Shown: positions 7,841 through 17,332, counted from the first letter of the stretch. The stretch is 64,000 bases of DNA from Lachnospiraceae bacterium UBA4364 (GCA_002393955.1 DGSK01000020.1:8451-72450); one strand, 5' to 3'. Made by a program: numbers and translations. Notes: generated by a model from the sequence alone, not told the origin.

Positions 7841-9160
7841 TTACACTATATTCGGTACGATACCGTGCTTTATATGCTTGCGGTAGAAAAGATTTACCCC
7901 CAGATAGAAAAATGAAGTAAGAGGCCTCCTGAAGAAATTCTTCACGAAAATGGTGCGTTTAAGAATGCTCCGGTAGGAATACACTTCATTGTAAAGCTCC
8001 CAGTAAGCCTTAGTCAGTTCCTCCGGTGTCATGTTCTTCGGGATATGGACTGCCTCACAGGCATTATATGAATACATATCCGTATTGTAGATGCGGTTCT
8101 GCTCTTTCATCTCATCGTAGAACTGAGTACCGGGGATAGGGGTAAGTATATAGAATCTCGGTACTGTGATCTTATTCTCCTCGATGAATTTTGCGGTCTC
8201 CCGTATGGACTCCAAAGTATCACCCTCTGCCCCTACCACCATTTCGGTGGATACATCTATGCCGTATTTTCTGATTATCTTAAGCTGTTCAGAATACTGG
8301 TCCGGGTGTGCCCATCCTTTCTGCATGCCTAAAAGACTTTCCCTGCTGATGCTTTCCAGTCCGAAGCTTAATACATAGCAGCCGCTTTCTGCAACCACTT
8401 TAAGCAGTTCCTCATCTTTTGAAATATCAATGGAGCACTGTGTCATCCAGTGCATCTTAAGCTTTTTTATCTCACTGCAGAGAGCAAAGGCATACTCCCT
8501 GTCTGAAAACAGATTGTCATCCAGCAGAAGGAACTGCTTGAATCCGAGTTCCTTTACCCGCTTTATATCCCGGATCACGTCCGGTATCTCACGCCTTAAA
8601 TACTGGCCGTGATACAGACAGTATATGGAGCAGAAGCTGCAGGTCTTTGGGCACCCTCTTCCCGCCTGCACAGGCAGAAAGTTTCCTATTCTTTTTTTAA
8701 GAACCAGCTCATACCTTGGAAGCGGTGTCTCCAGCTTAGTCAGCTTCTTCTGGTATACTTTCTTAAGGGTGCCGTTACGGTAGTCCTCTATCATCTGGCC
8801 CCAGGTTTCTTCGGCATCACCTATCATCACGCTGTCGCAGTATTTTTTTGCTTCCTCCGGCATCAATGAAACCATATATCCGCCAAGTATAACCGTCTTA
8901 CCAAGCTCCCGGAATTTATTTGCGATATCTATGGTACGCATCACGGCATGCCCCATGCTGCTTATGCCTATCAGCTCCGCATCAGTGTCAAAAGGCACAT
9001 CCTCAATGGTCTCGTAGCAGAGCTCCACCTCAAAGTCATCAGGCGTAAGTGCTGCCAGAAGCGGAAGTGCAAGACCCACAAAATAGAGCCTGCTCTTCTT
9101 TACCAGGTTACCGTACTGGTCATATGGTGTTGGTTGTATTAATAATATCTTGTTTTTCAT
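7841..9160 (-). CDS. Cobalamin-binding-domain radical SAM protein (divergent member of cluster)
   Basis: 439 residues. The N-terminal ~140 residues form a Rossmann-like cobalamin-binding-type domain (TVILGGYMVSL; GDAEETW) without a D-x-H-x-x-G motif. The radical-SAM core follows, with the Cys triad C170-x3-C174-x2-C177 (RGCPKTCSFCS) for a 4Fe-4S cluster and SAM. Further family features are FLLLDDNLFSD, LSFGLES and TPIPGT. The C-terminal ~70 residues are basic and aromatic. It is the last gene of the minus-strand cluster and differs from the four upstream paralogues: it has DDNLF instead of the DD-x-F block and is closer to the generic B12-binding radical-SAM family (BchE/HpnP/HpnJ type). The reaction is unknown; methylation or C-C bond formation on a lipid or acyl substrate is plausible from context only. 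Confidence 0.85.
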   Translation of the reverse strand: MKNKILLIQPTPYDQYGNLVKKSRLYFVGLALPLLAALTPDDFEVELCYETIEDVPFDTDAELIGISSMGHAVMRTIDIANKFRELGKTVILGGYMVSLMPEEAKKYCDSVMIGDAEETWGQMIEDYRNGTLKKVYQKKLTKLETPLPRYELVLKKRIGNFLPVQAGRGCPKTCSFCSIYCLYHGQYLRREIPDVIRDIKRVKELGFKQFLLLDDNLFSDREYAFALCSEIKKLKMHWMTQCSIDISKDEELLKVVAESGCYVLSFGLESISRESLLGMQKGWAHPDQYSEQLKIIRKYGIDVSTEMVVGAEGDTLESIRETAKFIEENKITVPRFYILTPIPGTQFYDEMKEQNRIYNTDMYSYNACEAVHIPKNMTPEELTKAYWELYNEVYSYRSILKRTIFVKNFFRRPLTSFFYLGVNLFYRKHIKHGIVPNIV

Positions 9161-9354
9161 AAGTACTTCTCATTAAATCCGTGTGTATATCTGCCATAGG
9201 TTTATATCCCAAAATCTTCCACTCACTTCGACATCGGAACAGTTGCGATACAGTCTGAAGTATACCTTTTTCTGCACGATGCAAATCACAGTTCTGTTTC
9301 CAACAAACTATATGTGAGAAATTCCAGTATATCAATTCTTCTAATCGAATTTAT

Positions 9355-10911
9355 CTATAATAGAATCATCCGCTTAATCTTCACAAAAAAAACCTTTATG
9401 ATATACAAAACAGCACCGGGGTAATTATTATCCTTGTATAACGGTGACTTGCGGTTCTTAAATGCCAGTCCCAGAGAAAGCTTGTAATACTCCCGCGTAA
9501 ATGCTCCCACGCTCATATGCTCCGGCTTCAGAAGACAGTGAAAAAGATCCTGCTTGGTCACATCCTTATTTATCATCTGATCCTCGTATTTCTTGTACAT
9601 GGCAGAACCCTGCATGGGTGTGAATACAGAGACCGTCGGAATAATTTTTCTGGCCGCGATCCAGTTATAAAGTTTCTTAAAATCCTCTTTGGTCATTCCC
9701 GGGTGTACTATAAAAAGCCCTGCACATATCACATTGTTTTCAGCAAGAATACGAATGCATTCCTCATTCTCGGAAACCGTGACTCTCTTATTATAGGAAT
9801 CCAGCTCCTCTTCGCTGGTTGCTTCCAGCCCCACCATTATCAGTGAAAGACCTATTTCCGCAAATTCCTTTATTATATCCTCATTGTGTGCGATAAAATC
9901 CGCACGCCCATAGATAAGATATTTCTTATGAATATCCCTCTCCTTTATCAGACGGATAAATTCTTTCAGATAATCCCGGTCAATCAGGAAATCATCATCA
10001 GTAATATGTATCGCCGGCACATCAAGTGACGCAATTTCATCCACTAAACTCTCCACGCTCCTGCAGGCATAGCGTCCGCTGTTCCTGTTTGTACAGAAGC
10101 AGAAATTGCAGGCTTTCCTGCAGCTGTAGGAATTCTTTACCAGGGCAAGCGGTCTGAAGCACAGATACCTGAAGCGGTGCTTGTTCCTATAAAAATATGT
10201 CCTGTCCGGAACCGGAAGGTCAGCCGGTGTCTCCACCACCTTTGGATTGACTACCCACTCACCTTCAGCATTTCGATAACATATGCCAGGGATATCTTTT
10301 AATGATATCCTTGCATCACAATTACCACAGTCTTTATGATATTCGCCATCTACCTCATCACGACATAAATCTTTTCCTGCCAAATTCTCCGCTGCATCGT
10401 TGAAACAGCTATCGGTATCACGATGATTATCACCGGCAGATAATTCTTCTTCAGCAGAACCGGAAGCACTATCATCTTTAGCTTGTTTACAGGCTTGCTT
10501 CTCCTGCTCTATATATCTGATCAGTTTCTTCTGGTTTTCCAGTCCACTCAGGTGATAAAGATAATCTGCCTTTGACCCAAAATAATTTGCATAATTAATC
10601 TCAACATTCGATCCGCCAAGAATGATCTGTATCTTCGGATCATAGGACTTTATCACATCGCAGTACTTTATCACCAGCTTCTGCTGTGTTATATAACCTG
10701 TAACACAGACAACATCCGGCTTAACTTCCTTAAGTTTCTTCTTCATGGAAGTCAGCTCATACCTTCTATCGTAAATTACCGCATGATGTCCCATGGCAGT
10801 AAACACCGTATAGAGATACTCCATCTCCAGCGGTTCATGCTCCACCAGATATGTATAACTGAATATTCCTACTGTCTCAGGTTTTATGAGAAGTATATTC
10901 ACTCCATGCAA
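9355..10911 (-). CDS. Cobalamin-domain radical SAM protein, paralogue 1 (with hydrophilic insert)
   Basis: 518 residues. An N-terminal cobalamin-binding-like domain (ILLIKPETVG; PLEMEYLYTVF; IILGGSNVEI) is followed by a 60-residue polar insert (about 137-200, Ser/Glu/Asp/Cys-rich) absent from the paralogues. The radical-SAM core has the Cys triad C264, C268, C271 (SCRKACNFCFC), then HITDDDFLIDRD, YGRADFIA and VGLEA. The C-terminus is basic and hydrophobic, compatible with membrane association. It is separated from the upstream paralogue by 154 bp holding a structured repeat, and from the downstream radical-SAM gene by 194 bp in which I see no convincing gene. Substrate unknown; it should bind a 4Fe-4S cluster and SAM. 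Confidence 0.85.
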   Translation of the reverse strand: MHGVNILLIKPETVGIFSYTYLVEHEPLEMEYLYTVFTAMGHHAVIYDRRYELTSMKKKLKEVKPDVVCVTGYITQQKLVIKYCDVIKSYDPKIQIILGGSNVEINYANYFGSKADYLYHLSGLENQKKLIRYIEQEKQACKQAKDDSASGSAEEELSAGDNHRDTDSCFNDAAENLAGKDLCRDEVDGEYHKDCGNCDARISLKDIPGICYRNAEGEWVVNPKVVETPADLPVPDRTYFYRNKHRFRYLCFRPLALVKNSYSCRKACNFCFCTNRNSGRYACRSVESLVDEIASLDVPAIHITDDDFLIDRDYLKEFIRLIKERDIHKKYLIYGRADFIAHNEDIIKEFAEIGLSLIMVGLEATSEEELDSYNKRVTVSENEECIRILAENNVICAGLFIVHPGMTKEDFKKLYNWIAARKIIPTVSVFTPMQGSAMYKKYEDQMINKDVTKQDLFHCLLKPEHMSVGAFTREYYKLSLGLAFKNRKSPLYKDNNYPGAVLYIIKVFFVKIKRMILL

Positions 10912-10946
10912 TCCTCTAATGTAAATTCACGCACTACTATCATATA

Positions 10947-11040
10947 AAACTTCCCACACCGTATAGACTCGCCTGACGGTGTAAAGTGAGACTCTGCGAA
11001 CGACCCCACCGGCAGGTGAGATATCGGAGTGGGAAGTTTT
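10947..11040. repeat. 94-bp structured inverted-repeat element inside the radical-SAM cluster
   Basis: AAAACTTCCCAC at 10947-10958 and GTGGGAAGTTTT at 11029-11040 are perfect 12-bp inverted arms. Inside are a second perfect hairpin (ACACCGT / ACGGTGT) and a smaller CACC / GGTG hairpin, giving a three-branched shape. The arm sequence recurs at 22709-22720 and 63985-63996. It may be a small mobile intergenic element (MITE/REP-like) or a structured RNA in the operon transcript. No T-run follows on the minus strand, so it is not a standard terminator. Confidence 0.65.
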
Positions 11041-11065
11041 AGCTATCCTTAAGCAGTTCAGACTA

Positions 11066-12382
11066 TCATTTGTTTTTATACTTCTTGTTAAACAAATGTG
11101 TTATCCCCGCCCAGTATATCCTCGGATAATTCACATAATACAGAAAATGAAACTCCAGCTTGAACAGAAGCATGGGCATATTGCTCGGTTTCATCAGCAC
11201 GCTGGTTCCCCCGGTCCTCCTGTAGGTGTAGTTGTACAGCCTGTCCTTATTTTCCTCATACACACTTGTACCCTTAAACGGTATAAGAATACTGAAAAGA
11301 ACCCAGATCAGTCCTTCGTCCCTTATGAACTTGTTTATATTCATAAAATCCTTATGCTTGAAATCATAATTTATGACAAATAGCCCCACACAGAGCATGT
11401 TATGTTCTCTCAGTATACGGACAGCATTTTTATTTATCACTACACTTGAATGCTTATTGTATTTCTCAAGAGTAGAATCCTCCACAGCCTCCAGCCCCAC
11501 CAGCATGTCACGTATACCAGCCTTATAAATAAGCGGCATTATGTCCTCACAGTTTACTATACTGTCTGCTCTGGAAAAGATCATAAATGTCTTATGGCAT
11601 CCAAGGGCCAGCAGCCTTTCGCAGAATTCCTTCACGCGCTCCTTATTTACCAGGAAATCATCATCTATGATGAAGATCTTATCATTGTCGAGGTTAACTA
11701 TCTCATCTATAACATCATCCAGGTTTCTTACCCTGTAGGCACAGCTGTTAAACTGCCTTGATATGCAGAACTTGCAGTTCTGGGGACAGGAAAACGCTGT
11801 CTTCATCATGGAAAAGCATCCCTTGGCAAGCACCTTGAACTTATCCCTGTTATCATAGAAATGGCTTCTGTCCGGCAGTATCCCATAATCACTTACCGGC
11901 TCTCCCTTAAGATTCTGCACCCAGTTTCCATTCTCGTCACGAAAAGAAATTCCACTGCACTCTTTCAGTGTTTCTATCTCCATATCCTTCCTGACAGCAA
12001 GCCTGAATGAATCCAGTCCGTTATCATAAGAAACATAATCCACTTCATCCAGCAGGAAGTCCTCATGATTTATGACTACTTCCGGGCCTCCAACCATTAT
12101 CTTTACATCCGGGCGTTTCTTCCTTAAGAATTTAATAAGCTTTATAACATACCAGGCTGTGTTAGACATAACGGAAAAGCCTGCAATGGTAACGCCGTTA
12201 TCGTCAATCTTTTTCAAGAGCCTGGAATACCTGCCTATAGGGCTTTCAATGCTCTCGTCATAGATAAAACCTTCCCGTCCCTCTGCCTTTACACAGGCCA
12301 TAAGATACTCAAGTCCTAACGGTTCAAGGCTTGCGACTCTCTTATCATAATGAACACGGACAAACATATATTTCTGCTTCAT
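11066..12382 (-). CDS. Cobalamin-domain radical SAM protein, paralogue 2
   Basis: 438 residues. The N-terminal cobalamin-binding-like domain includes SLEPLGLEYLMACV and IMVGGPEVVI. The radical-SAM Cys triad is C199, C203, C206 (SCPQNCKFCIS). The block IFIIDDDFLVNKERVKEFC, then FSRADSI, LVGLEAV and YNKHSS, is shared with the other three paralogues. The C-terminal region is aromatic and basic (FHFLYYVNYPRIYW), which suggests contact with membrane or lipid. The start codon lies 3 bp after the stop of the upstream paralogue, so the two are translationally coupled. Reaction unknown. Confidence 0.87.
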   Translation of the reverse strand: MKQKYMFVRVHYDKRVASLEPLGLEYLMACVKAEGREGFIYDESIESPIGRYSRLLKKIDDNGVTIAGFSVMSNTAWYVIKLIKFLRKKRPDVKIMVGGPEVVINHEDFLLDEVDYVSYDNGLDSFRLAVRKDMEIETLKECSGISFRDENGNWVQNLKGEPVSDYGILPDRSHFYDNRDKFKVLAKGCFSMMKTAFSCPQNCKFCISRQFNSCAYRVRNLDDVIDEIVNLDNDKIFIIDDDFLVNKERVKEFCERLLALGCHKTFMIFSRADSIVNCEDIMPLIYKAGIRDMLVGLEAVEDSTLEKYNKHSSVVINKNAVRILREHNMLCVGLFVINYDFKHKDFMNINKFIRDEGLIWVLFSILIPFKGTSVYEENKDRLYNYTYRRTGGTSVLMKPSNMPMLLFKLEFHFLYYVNYPRIYWAGITHLFNKKYKNK

Positions 12383-12385
12383 AGA

Positions 12386-13729
12386 TCAAAACCAGCCTGT
12401 TCTCTTTGTATCGTAACCTGTTCCGAAAAGTGTCCTTACCATTATCTTCGGATATGTCAGCACATGTATCCAGTAGTAACGGAACATATACTCGAAAGAA
12501 GACATATTGGTCGGCTTGATGGTTATATGAGTGCCGTCAAGCCTCCAGGATTTAAAATTAACCACCATATCCTTGTACTCGTCATAAGCATCCGTTCCCT
12601 TATAGGGTGTAAATATTCCGAATACCACCCATAAAAGATTATTGTCCTTTATGAATTTCATAAGATTCTTAAAATCTTTTCTGGTAGCCGTATAGCTTAT
12701 AACAAACAGTCCGTCACATACTATATTGTTATCCAGAAGATTCTTTATTGCCCTTTCATTTATCTCTTTTGATGTCTGCTTATTATACTCATCTAACAGC
12801 TCATCCGTGATAGCCTCAAGTCCCACCAGTATATCCCTGAATCCCGCCTCATATGCAAGAGGAAGCACGTCAGGATTTTCCGCAATGAAATCTGCCCTGG
12901 CATATGCCATGAATTCTTTTTTTATTCCCCTTTTTATCACCTCATTGCAGAACTCGATGACTCTCTCCTTATGGAAGAAGAATGTATCATCCACAAACCA
13001 CACCTTATCGTGTTTGATCTCTTCCAGCTCATCCAGGACTTCATTCATGTCACGCTCAGTATATACCCCGCTGTTCATCTTTGTGCAGTAGCAGAAACTG
13101 CAGTTAAAGGGGCAGGAAAAAGACGCCTTGCTGAGTGCGTATTTTCCCTTCATAAAAATATAATTTTTCTTTAGACCTCTGTAAAAAGCCGTTCTGTCCG
13201 GCTTATTTATGAATCCGCATACCGGATCCCCTTTTTCCTTTACGATCCACTCGCCGTTCTTTTTAAAGGCAATCCCAGTCTGTTCATCCATTACATCAAT
13301 ATCAAGTCCTGCGGACCATATTGCCTTTAACGACCTGAGTCCATTATCGTAATAGACTATATCTATATCATCAGTCAGGAACTCGCGGTAGTTCATCTCC
13401 GCTTCCGGGCCTCCCACCATTATTGTTATCCCGGGAAACTTCTGCTTGAGCTGCTTTGCCCTTTTTATTATATAGTCAACGGTATTTGCATTCGCATTCA
13501 GGCCTACAAAATTATATCCGCCTTTCTTTATGATGCGGCACATCCTGCTGAAGCGGAAAGTCCAGGGCCTGTCAAACTCATCATGTATCTCACATGGGAT
13601 TTCAAGATCTCTTGCCAGTCCTGCAAGATACTCAAGACCTAACGGCTCAAGGTGAGCCACAAGGGATGAATACTTAGGACGTATGAGAAGAACCTTCAAT
13701 TCTTTTTTTCCGATATCTGACTGTGACAT
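12386..13729 (-). CDS. Cobalamin-domain radical SAM protein, paralogue 3
   Basis: 447 residues. It has the same layout as the gene downstream: N-terminal domain with LLIRPKYSS, HLEPLGLEYLAGL and IMVGGPEAEMN, then the radical-SAM core with C206, C210, C213 (SCPFNCSFCYC), then VWFVDDTFFFHKERV, YARADFIAEN, LVGLEAI and a C-terminus with YWIHVLTYPKIM. It is most like paralogue 2, both lacking the N-terminal EPLEMEY/EPLELEY variant, so the pair probably arose by a recent tandem duplication. It sits 13 bp after the upstream paralogue. The substrate is not deducible from sequence. Confidence 0.87.
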   Translation of the reverse strand: MSQSDIGKKELKVLLIRPKYSSLVAHLEPLGLEYLAGLARDLEIPCEIHDEFDRPWTFRFSRMCRIIKKGGYNFVGLNANANTVDYIIKRAKQLKQKFPGITIMVGGPEAEMNYREFLTDDIDIVYYDNGLRSLKAIWSAGLDIDVMDEQTGIAFKKNGEWIVKEKGDPVCGFINKPDRTAFYRGLKKNYIFMKGKYALSKASFSCPFNCSFCYCTKMNSGVYTERDMNEVLDELEEIKHDKVWFVDDTFFFHKERVIEFCNEVIKRGIKKEFMAYARADFIAENPDVLPLAYEAGFRDILVGLEAITDELLDEYNKQTSKEINERAIKNLLDNNIVCDGLFVISYTATRKDFKNLMKFIKDNNLLWVVFGIFTPYKGTDAYDEYKDMVVNFKSWRLDGTHITIKPTNMSSFEYMFRYYWIHVLTYPKIMVRTLFGTGYDTKRTGWF

Positions 13730-13742
13730 AGCTGCTCTCTTT

Positions 13743-15119
13743 CTATCCGTGTTTCCTCTCCCCCATGATTAGCTTCTTCCAGTACTGATTATTCACCATC
13801 GCCGCCCCCCAGGTCAGCTTAAGCGTATCATGCAGGCCATATTTCTTTACCATATACCACCAGCTCACGGGATTGGCTGTGATCAGATAATACAAAACCA
13901 TTGTGTACCAGTAATACCTGCGTACAGAGATATGGTCCGGTCTCACCACCAGGTGAGCCAGGTCCCACTTCTCGTATTCATCCTCGCCTACAATAAACCT
14001 GGGCCTGTATTTTTCATAAATATCAGTTCCCCTTAAAGGAGTCAGAGGCTGCAGGTTTACAAATACCAGTCCCAGCTTCTTTATCCATTTATGAAGTGCC
14101 GAGAAATCCGCCCAGGTCCAGTCAAGTCCCAGAATAAATGTTCCGTAGCATTCAACATCATATTTCTTAAGGGTCCCGACTGCCTTTTCATTAATCTCCA
14201 CGTTAGTCCGCTTATTGTAATCATCCAGCTGCCTGCTGTCGCAGGACTCAAGTCCTACAATTACCGCACGCAGGCCCACTTCCTTAAAGCGCTTGATGAC
14301 ATCCTCATTTGCTGCGATAAAGTCCGCCCTGCCGTATATCAGGTATTTCTTCACAATGCCCCGTTTTTCCAGCATATCACAGAATTCCAGTATCCGCTTT
14401 CTGTCTACAAGGAAATCATCATCCACAATATATATTTCAGTCTCCTTAATGGATTCCAGTTCATCCACTATGCTTTCAAGACTTCTGGCAAAATACTGGT
14501 CGTCCATTATCTGCCTGCAGAAACAGAATTTACAGTTATAAGGGCAGCCGAATGATGTCTTGATAAGACTGCAGTTTCTGTGAAACATGTAATAATATTT
14601 AGACCTGTATGCATCCACCTTGCTCCTGTCCGGGAAACGGTAATCAAATACGGTATCCTTTTTGGGCGCAGGCTTTGCACCGGAATAAATGCACTCTATA
14701 TCTTCCGCAGATTTCTTCCCCTCCAGGGAATTAAGGATATCTATAAAAGTCCTTATGCCATTGGCACGGATGATAAAATCCACATACTCGCTCTCAAAAT
14801 CACCGGGATTCACCTCTGCATGCACGCCTCCGATAATGGTCTTTATATCCGGATCCACTTCTTTTGCTTTTCTCGCATAATCCTTCATTATATTCACATG
14901 CGAGATATATCCGGTGATCCCCACCACATCCGGGGCATACTTTTTCACAAAATATTTCACATCTTTTTTTTCGATGATCATGTCTATTATTGTGCAGGTG
15001 TGGCCCAGCGGCTCTATATTTGCGGAAATATACTCGAGTTCCAGGGGTTCGCAGATCATTACATTCTGCAGCCCTATGGTCTCTTTATCCGGTCTTGGTC
15101 TGAATAATAATACGTTCAT
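13743..15119 (-). CDS. Cobalamin-domain radical SAM protein, paralogue 4
   Basis: 458 residues from the ATG at 15119, chosen because AGAGGGAC lies just upstream and the upstream gene stops at 15136; an in-frame extension to 15218 would overlap that gene and has no homologous sequence. Domains: cobalamin-binding-like (LLFRPRPDKET, EPLELEYISANIEPLGH, TIIGGVHAEV), then radical SAM with C192, C196, C199 (GCPYNCKFCFC), IYIVDDDFLVDRKRI, YGRADFIAANEDV and VGLESC. The C-terminus (RRYYWYTMVLYYL...WWYMVKKYG) is strongly aromatic. It is the first radical-SAM gene after the ligase, ACP and acyltransferase genes, 17 bp from them, which ties the radical chemistry to that acyl pathway. Confidence 0.87.
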   Translation of the reverse strand: MNVLLFRPRPDKETIGLQNVMICEPLELEYISANIEPLGHTCTIIDMIIEKKDVKYFVKKYAPDVVGITGYISHVNIMKDYARKAKEVDPDIKTIIGGVHAEVNPGDFESEYVDFIIRANGIRTFIDILNSLEGKKSAEDIECIYSGAKPAPKKDTVFDYRFPDRSKVDAYRSKYYYMFHRNCSLIKTSFGCPYNCKFCFCRQIMDDQYFARSLESIVDELESIKETEIYIVDDDFLVDRKRILEFCDMLEKRGIVKKYLIYGRADFIAANEDVIKRFKEVGLRAVIVGLESCDSRQLDDYNKRTNVEINEKAVGTLKKYDVECYGTFILGLDWTWADFSALHKWIKKLGLVFVNLQPLTPLRGTDIYEKYRPRFIVGEDEYEKWDLAHLVVRPDHISVRRYYWYTMVLYYLITANPVSWWYMVKKYGLHDTLKLTWGAAMVNNQYWKKLIMGERKHG

Positions 15120-15135
15120 TAGTCCCTCTGATACT

Positions 15136-16272
15136 CTAAGCCTGCTGTTTAGGACGGAATACTTTAAATTCCGGAAAATCGTATCTGTACTCAAGTAGTC
15201 TCTTCCCAAGTATAGCAAACATATTCAGGAATGGATTGGTATGGTGCGCATAAAAATACCTCTTTGAAAGCTCTGCCCCGAACTTCATTTTTGTAAGTTC
15301 TGATGTCTGTCCGAAATCTATGGTCTTCATTTTCTTCTCGATTGCAAAACCGACTATATGCAGCAGCATGAAATAATACAGATCTGCAGTATTTTCCATA
15401 CATTCATAATCCATTCCGCAGAACTGGAAAACCAGCTTTTCACCTTCTTCGTGCAGCAGCACAAAGCCGGCAGGCTTGCCATCCTTTACGAATATAAGTC
15501 TTGTGCCTTCACTTTCTTCAAAAAATTTCCTATCCAGACATTCCAGCTTAAATTCCGATTTTCTGTATGTATTTAAATACAGGGGATAAATATCCCACCG
15601 TTCTGTTTTTTCATCATTCTTTTCGGCTGTATTGGAAATGTCAGTATTTTTTCCCGAAAACACAGTTACTGCATTCTCAGGCCTGCCTGATACAACTTCC
15701 CTGATCACCCTGACATCACTGCAGCTTTTCTTAGCCAGTCTTATGCGTCTTCTGTACCTGCTGCGGAGTTCATCCACGTATTCATCTATTGTTCTGTACT
15801 CGGTTTTTACGGGAAGCACGCAGCTTGGCAGGGTTTCTCCAAAGCCCATGCCTTTTACCTTTACCGGTTCTTCCACATTTAATATAAGCTTTCCGCCTTT
15901 TATCCTTTTGCAGTATGAAAGCAGGAATTCCAGATCATTGGTCACATAACCGCTGTTGCTTAAAGAGCAGGGAAATCCGATAGTCTTTACATTCATCATC
16001 CATTCGGAATTTCCCAATGTCATTATGTTCATCCGGCTTTCGTATATGATAAAAAAGGCAAAGCTCTCCCCGGACTCTATATAATGGTATGTCTGCCTGA
16101 AGGGATTAGTCTCTTTAAGGAGTTTTAGCATCCCTTCCGTATATGGATATTTTAATTCCTTAAATACCGGCCGTTTTTTTAAAAAAGCAAACATCTCCTC
16201 CGGCTGTTCACAACTGAATACTCTTATCCTGTCTTTTTCGTTTTTAACCGATTTCTTTTTCATACACAGCAT
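15136..16272 (-). CDS. GNAT/FemAB-like (BioF2-like) acyltransferase of the radical-SAM cluster
   Basis: 378 residues. The C-terminal part (about 245-350) has GNAT/FemAB features: RLIFVKDGKPAGFVLLHEE, a hydrophobic strand and CGMDYECMENTADLYYFML, then IDFGQTSELTKMKFGAE, typical of the BioF2-like/FemAB acetyltransferase group. About 190-230 is a charged Ser/Thr/Glu-rich loop. It overlaps the upstream GNAT gene by 29 bp (20 bp if Met4 is the start), so the two are co-translated. Such enzymes join amino acids or acyl groups to amines; with an ACP and AMP-ligase two and three genes away, N-acyl transfer from acyl-ACP is a reasonable inference. Its acceptor is unknown. Confidence 0.75.
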   Translation of the reverse strand: MLCMKKKSVKNEKDRIRVFSCEQPEEMFAFLKKRPVFKELKYPYTEGMLKLLKETNPFRQTYHYIESGESFAFFIIYESRMNIMTLGNSEWMMNVKTIGFPCSLSNSGYVTNDLEFLLSYCKRIKGGKLILNVEEPVKVKGMGFGETLPSCVLPVKTEYRTIDEYVDELRSRYRRRIRLAKKSCSDVRVIREVVSGRPENAVTVFSGKNTDISNTAEKNDEKTERWDIYPLYLNTYRKSEFKLECLDRKFFEESEGTRLIFVKDGKPAGFVLLHEEGEKLVFQFCGMDYECMENTADLYYFMLLHIVGFAIEKKMKTIDFGQTSELTKMKFGAELSKRYFYAHHTNPFLNMFAILGKRLLEYRYDFPEFKVFRPKQQA

Positions 16273-17332
16273 ATTGCTTATAGAGTCCGTCAGTAATCAT
16301 CTCGCAGATGCTGGTTGAATCCTCATTCTCCTCAAGTATCCAAGATGACTCCATAAAGGAACAGTTGTAATTTGATAAAGTCCGGTACACGCAGTCAACA
16401 AGTGCCACCGGAAGTCCGCAGCCCCTGTATTCATCAAGCACGCCCCACTCCATGACCTTGACAGTCTTTATATTTTTGCCCTTAAGCTTATTAAGAAAAA
16501 AGTGTTTTGTTCCAAAGGACTCACCGGGCTTTGCCAGCTCATTATAATCCGGATACCAGAGTATAAACCCTACGGGCCTGTCACCGTCAAAGGCAAAATA
16601 AACAGAATCTTCATTTATGAAAAGGAACAGTTCCTTAAGCATTTCCATATCATCTTCGTAATCCCTGTGATAATAATATCTGTGCTCTGAAAAGCAGGCA
16701 TTGTTAAGATCGGTATAGGCTTTGGAATAAAACTCAAACTGTCTTTTATCAAAAGTCCTGAATTCATATTTTCGTCTGAGCTTCGATATGATCGCACTGT
16801 ACCGGTCCAGCTTATGGTCAAGTGTATCAGCATAATAGGAATTCAGATTTATGGTCTGACACCCCAGCGCCACAAAATAATCATTATAATACGGTGCATT
16901 TCCCGGTGAAGAAAAAGAATTCACTTTTTCATACCGTGAAGCCAGAAAACCAAGACCGTAATTAACATGGCCTGCCAGTCCTATCACTATCCTTTTGCAG
17001 CCATATTCCCTTCCGAGTCTGTCAGCATGTCCAAGCAGCAGCTCCACTGCGTCCCTGCAGCCTTCAAGAGCTTCAAAAAAGCATACCTGTACATATTCCG
17101 GAAGGAGCGGAGCAAATGCAATGACAGCTTCACACATTACATTTCCATTATCATCAAGTACCATGACAGGTGTGATCTTAAGCCCCTTGGTAAAATGCAG
17201 CTTCTCCCCAAAGATCTCCTCTATCATGAAATAATTATTATCAATGTACCTTGCTTCGCTTTTATACTTCTTTTGGCGAAAGGCGAGAAACTGCTTTTTT
17301 TCCTTTTTGCCTTCAACAATCTTAAGTTGCAT
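16244..17332 (-). CDS. GNAT-like N-acyltransferase of the radical-SAM cluster
   Basis: 362 residues. A first region (about 1-150) has a GNAT-like core (KITPVMVLDDNGNVMCEAV...). A second (about 195-345) has VYFAFDGDRPVGFILWYPD, VKVMEWGVLDEYRGCGLPVAL and YNCSFMESSWILEENEDS, a GNAT C-terminal pattern in which R-G-C-G-L replaces the usual R/Q-x-x-G-x-G/A loop. It overlaps the ACP gene upstream by 11 bp and the next acyltransferase downstream by 29 bp. The tight packing suggests ACP-dependent acyl transfer, perhaps making an N-acyl amino acid or aminolipid. That function is inferred from neighbours only. Confidence 0.75.
   Translation of the reverse strand: MQLKIVEGKKEKKQFLAFRQKKYKSEARYIDNNYFMIEEIFGEKLHFTKGLKITPVMVLDDNGNVMCEAVIAFAPLLPEYVQVCFFEALEGCRDAVELLLGHADRLGREYGCKRIVIGLAGHVNYGLGFLASRYEKVNSFSSPGNAPYYNDYFVALGCQTINLNSYYADTLDHKLDRYSAIISKLRRKYEFRTFDKRQFEFYSKAYTDLNNACFSEHRYYYHRDYEDDMEMLKELFLFINEDSVYFAFDGDRPVGFILWYPDYNELAKPGESFGTKHFFLNKLKGKNIKTVKVMEWGVLDEYRGCGLPVALVDCVYRTLSNYNCSFMESSWILEENEDSTSICEMITDGLYKQYAVYEKEIG

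Noticed and set aside
9120..9335. 71-codon minus-strand frame between two radical-SAM genes
   Set aside because: It overlaps the start of the downstream radical-SAM gene, lacks a ribosome-binding site and has no protein-like pattern.
15120..15218. 33-codon N-terminal extension of radical-SAM paralogue 4
   Set aside because: It overlaps the upstream gene, lacks homology to the paralogues, and a better ribosome-binding site precedes the ATG at 15119.
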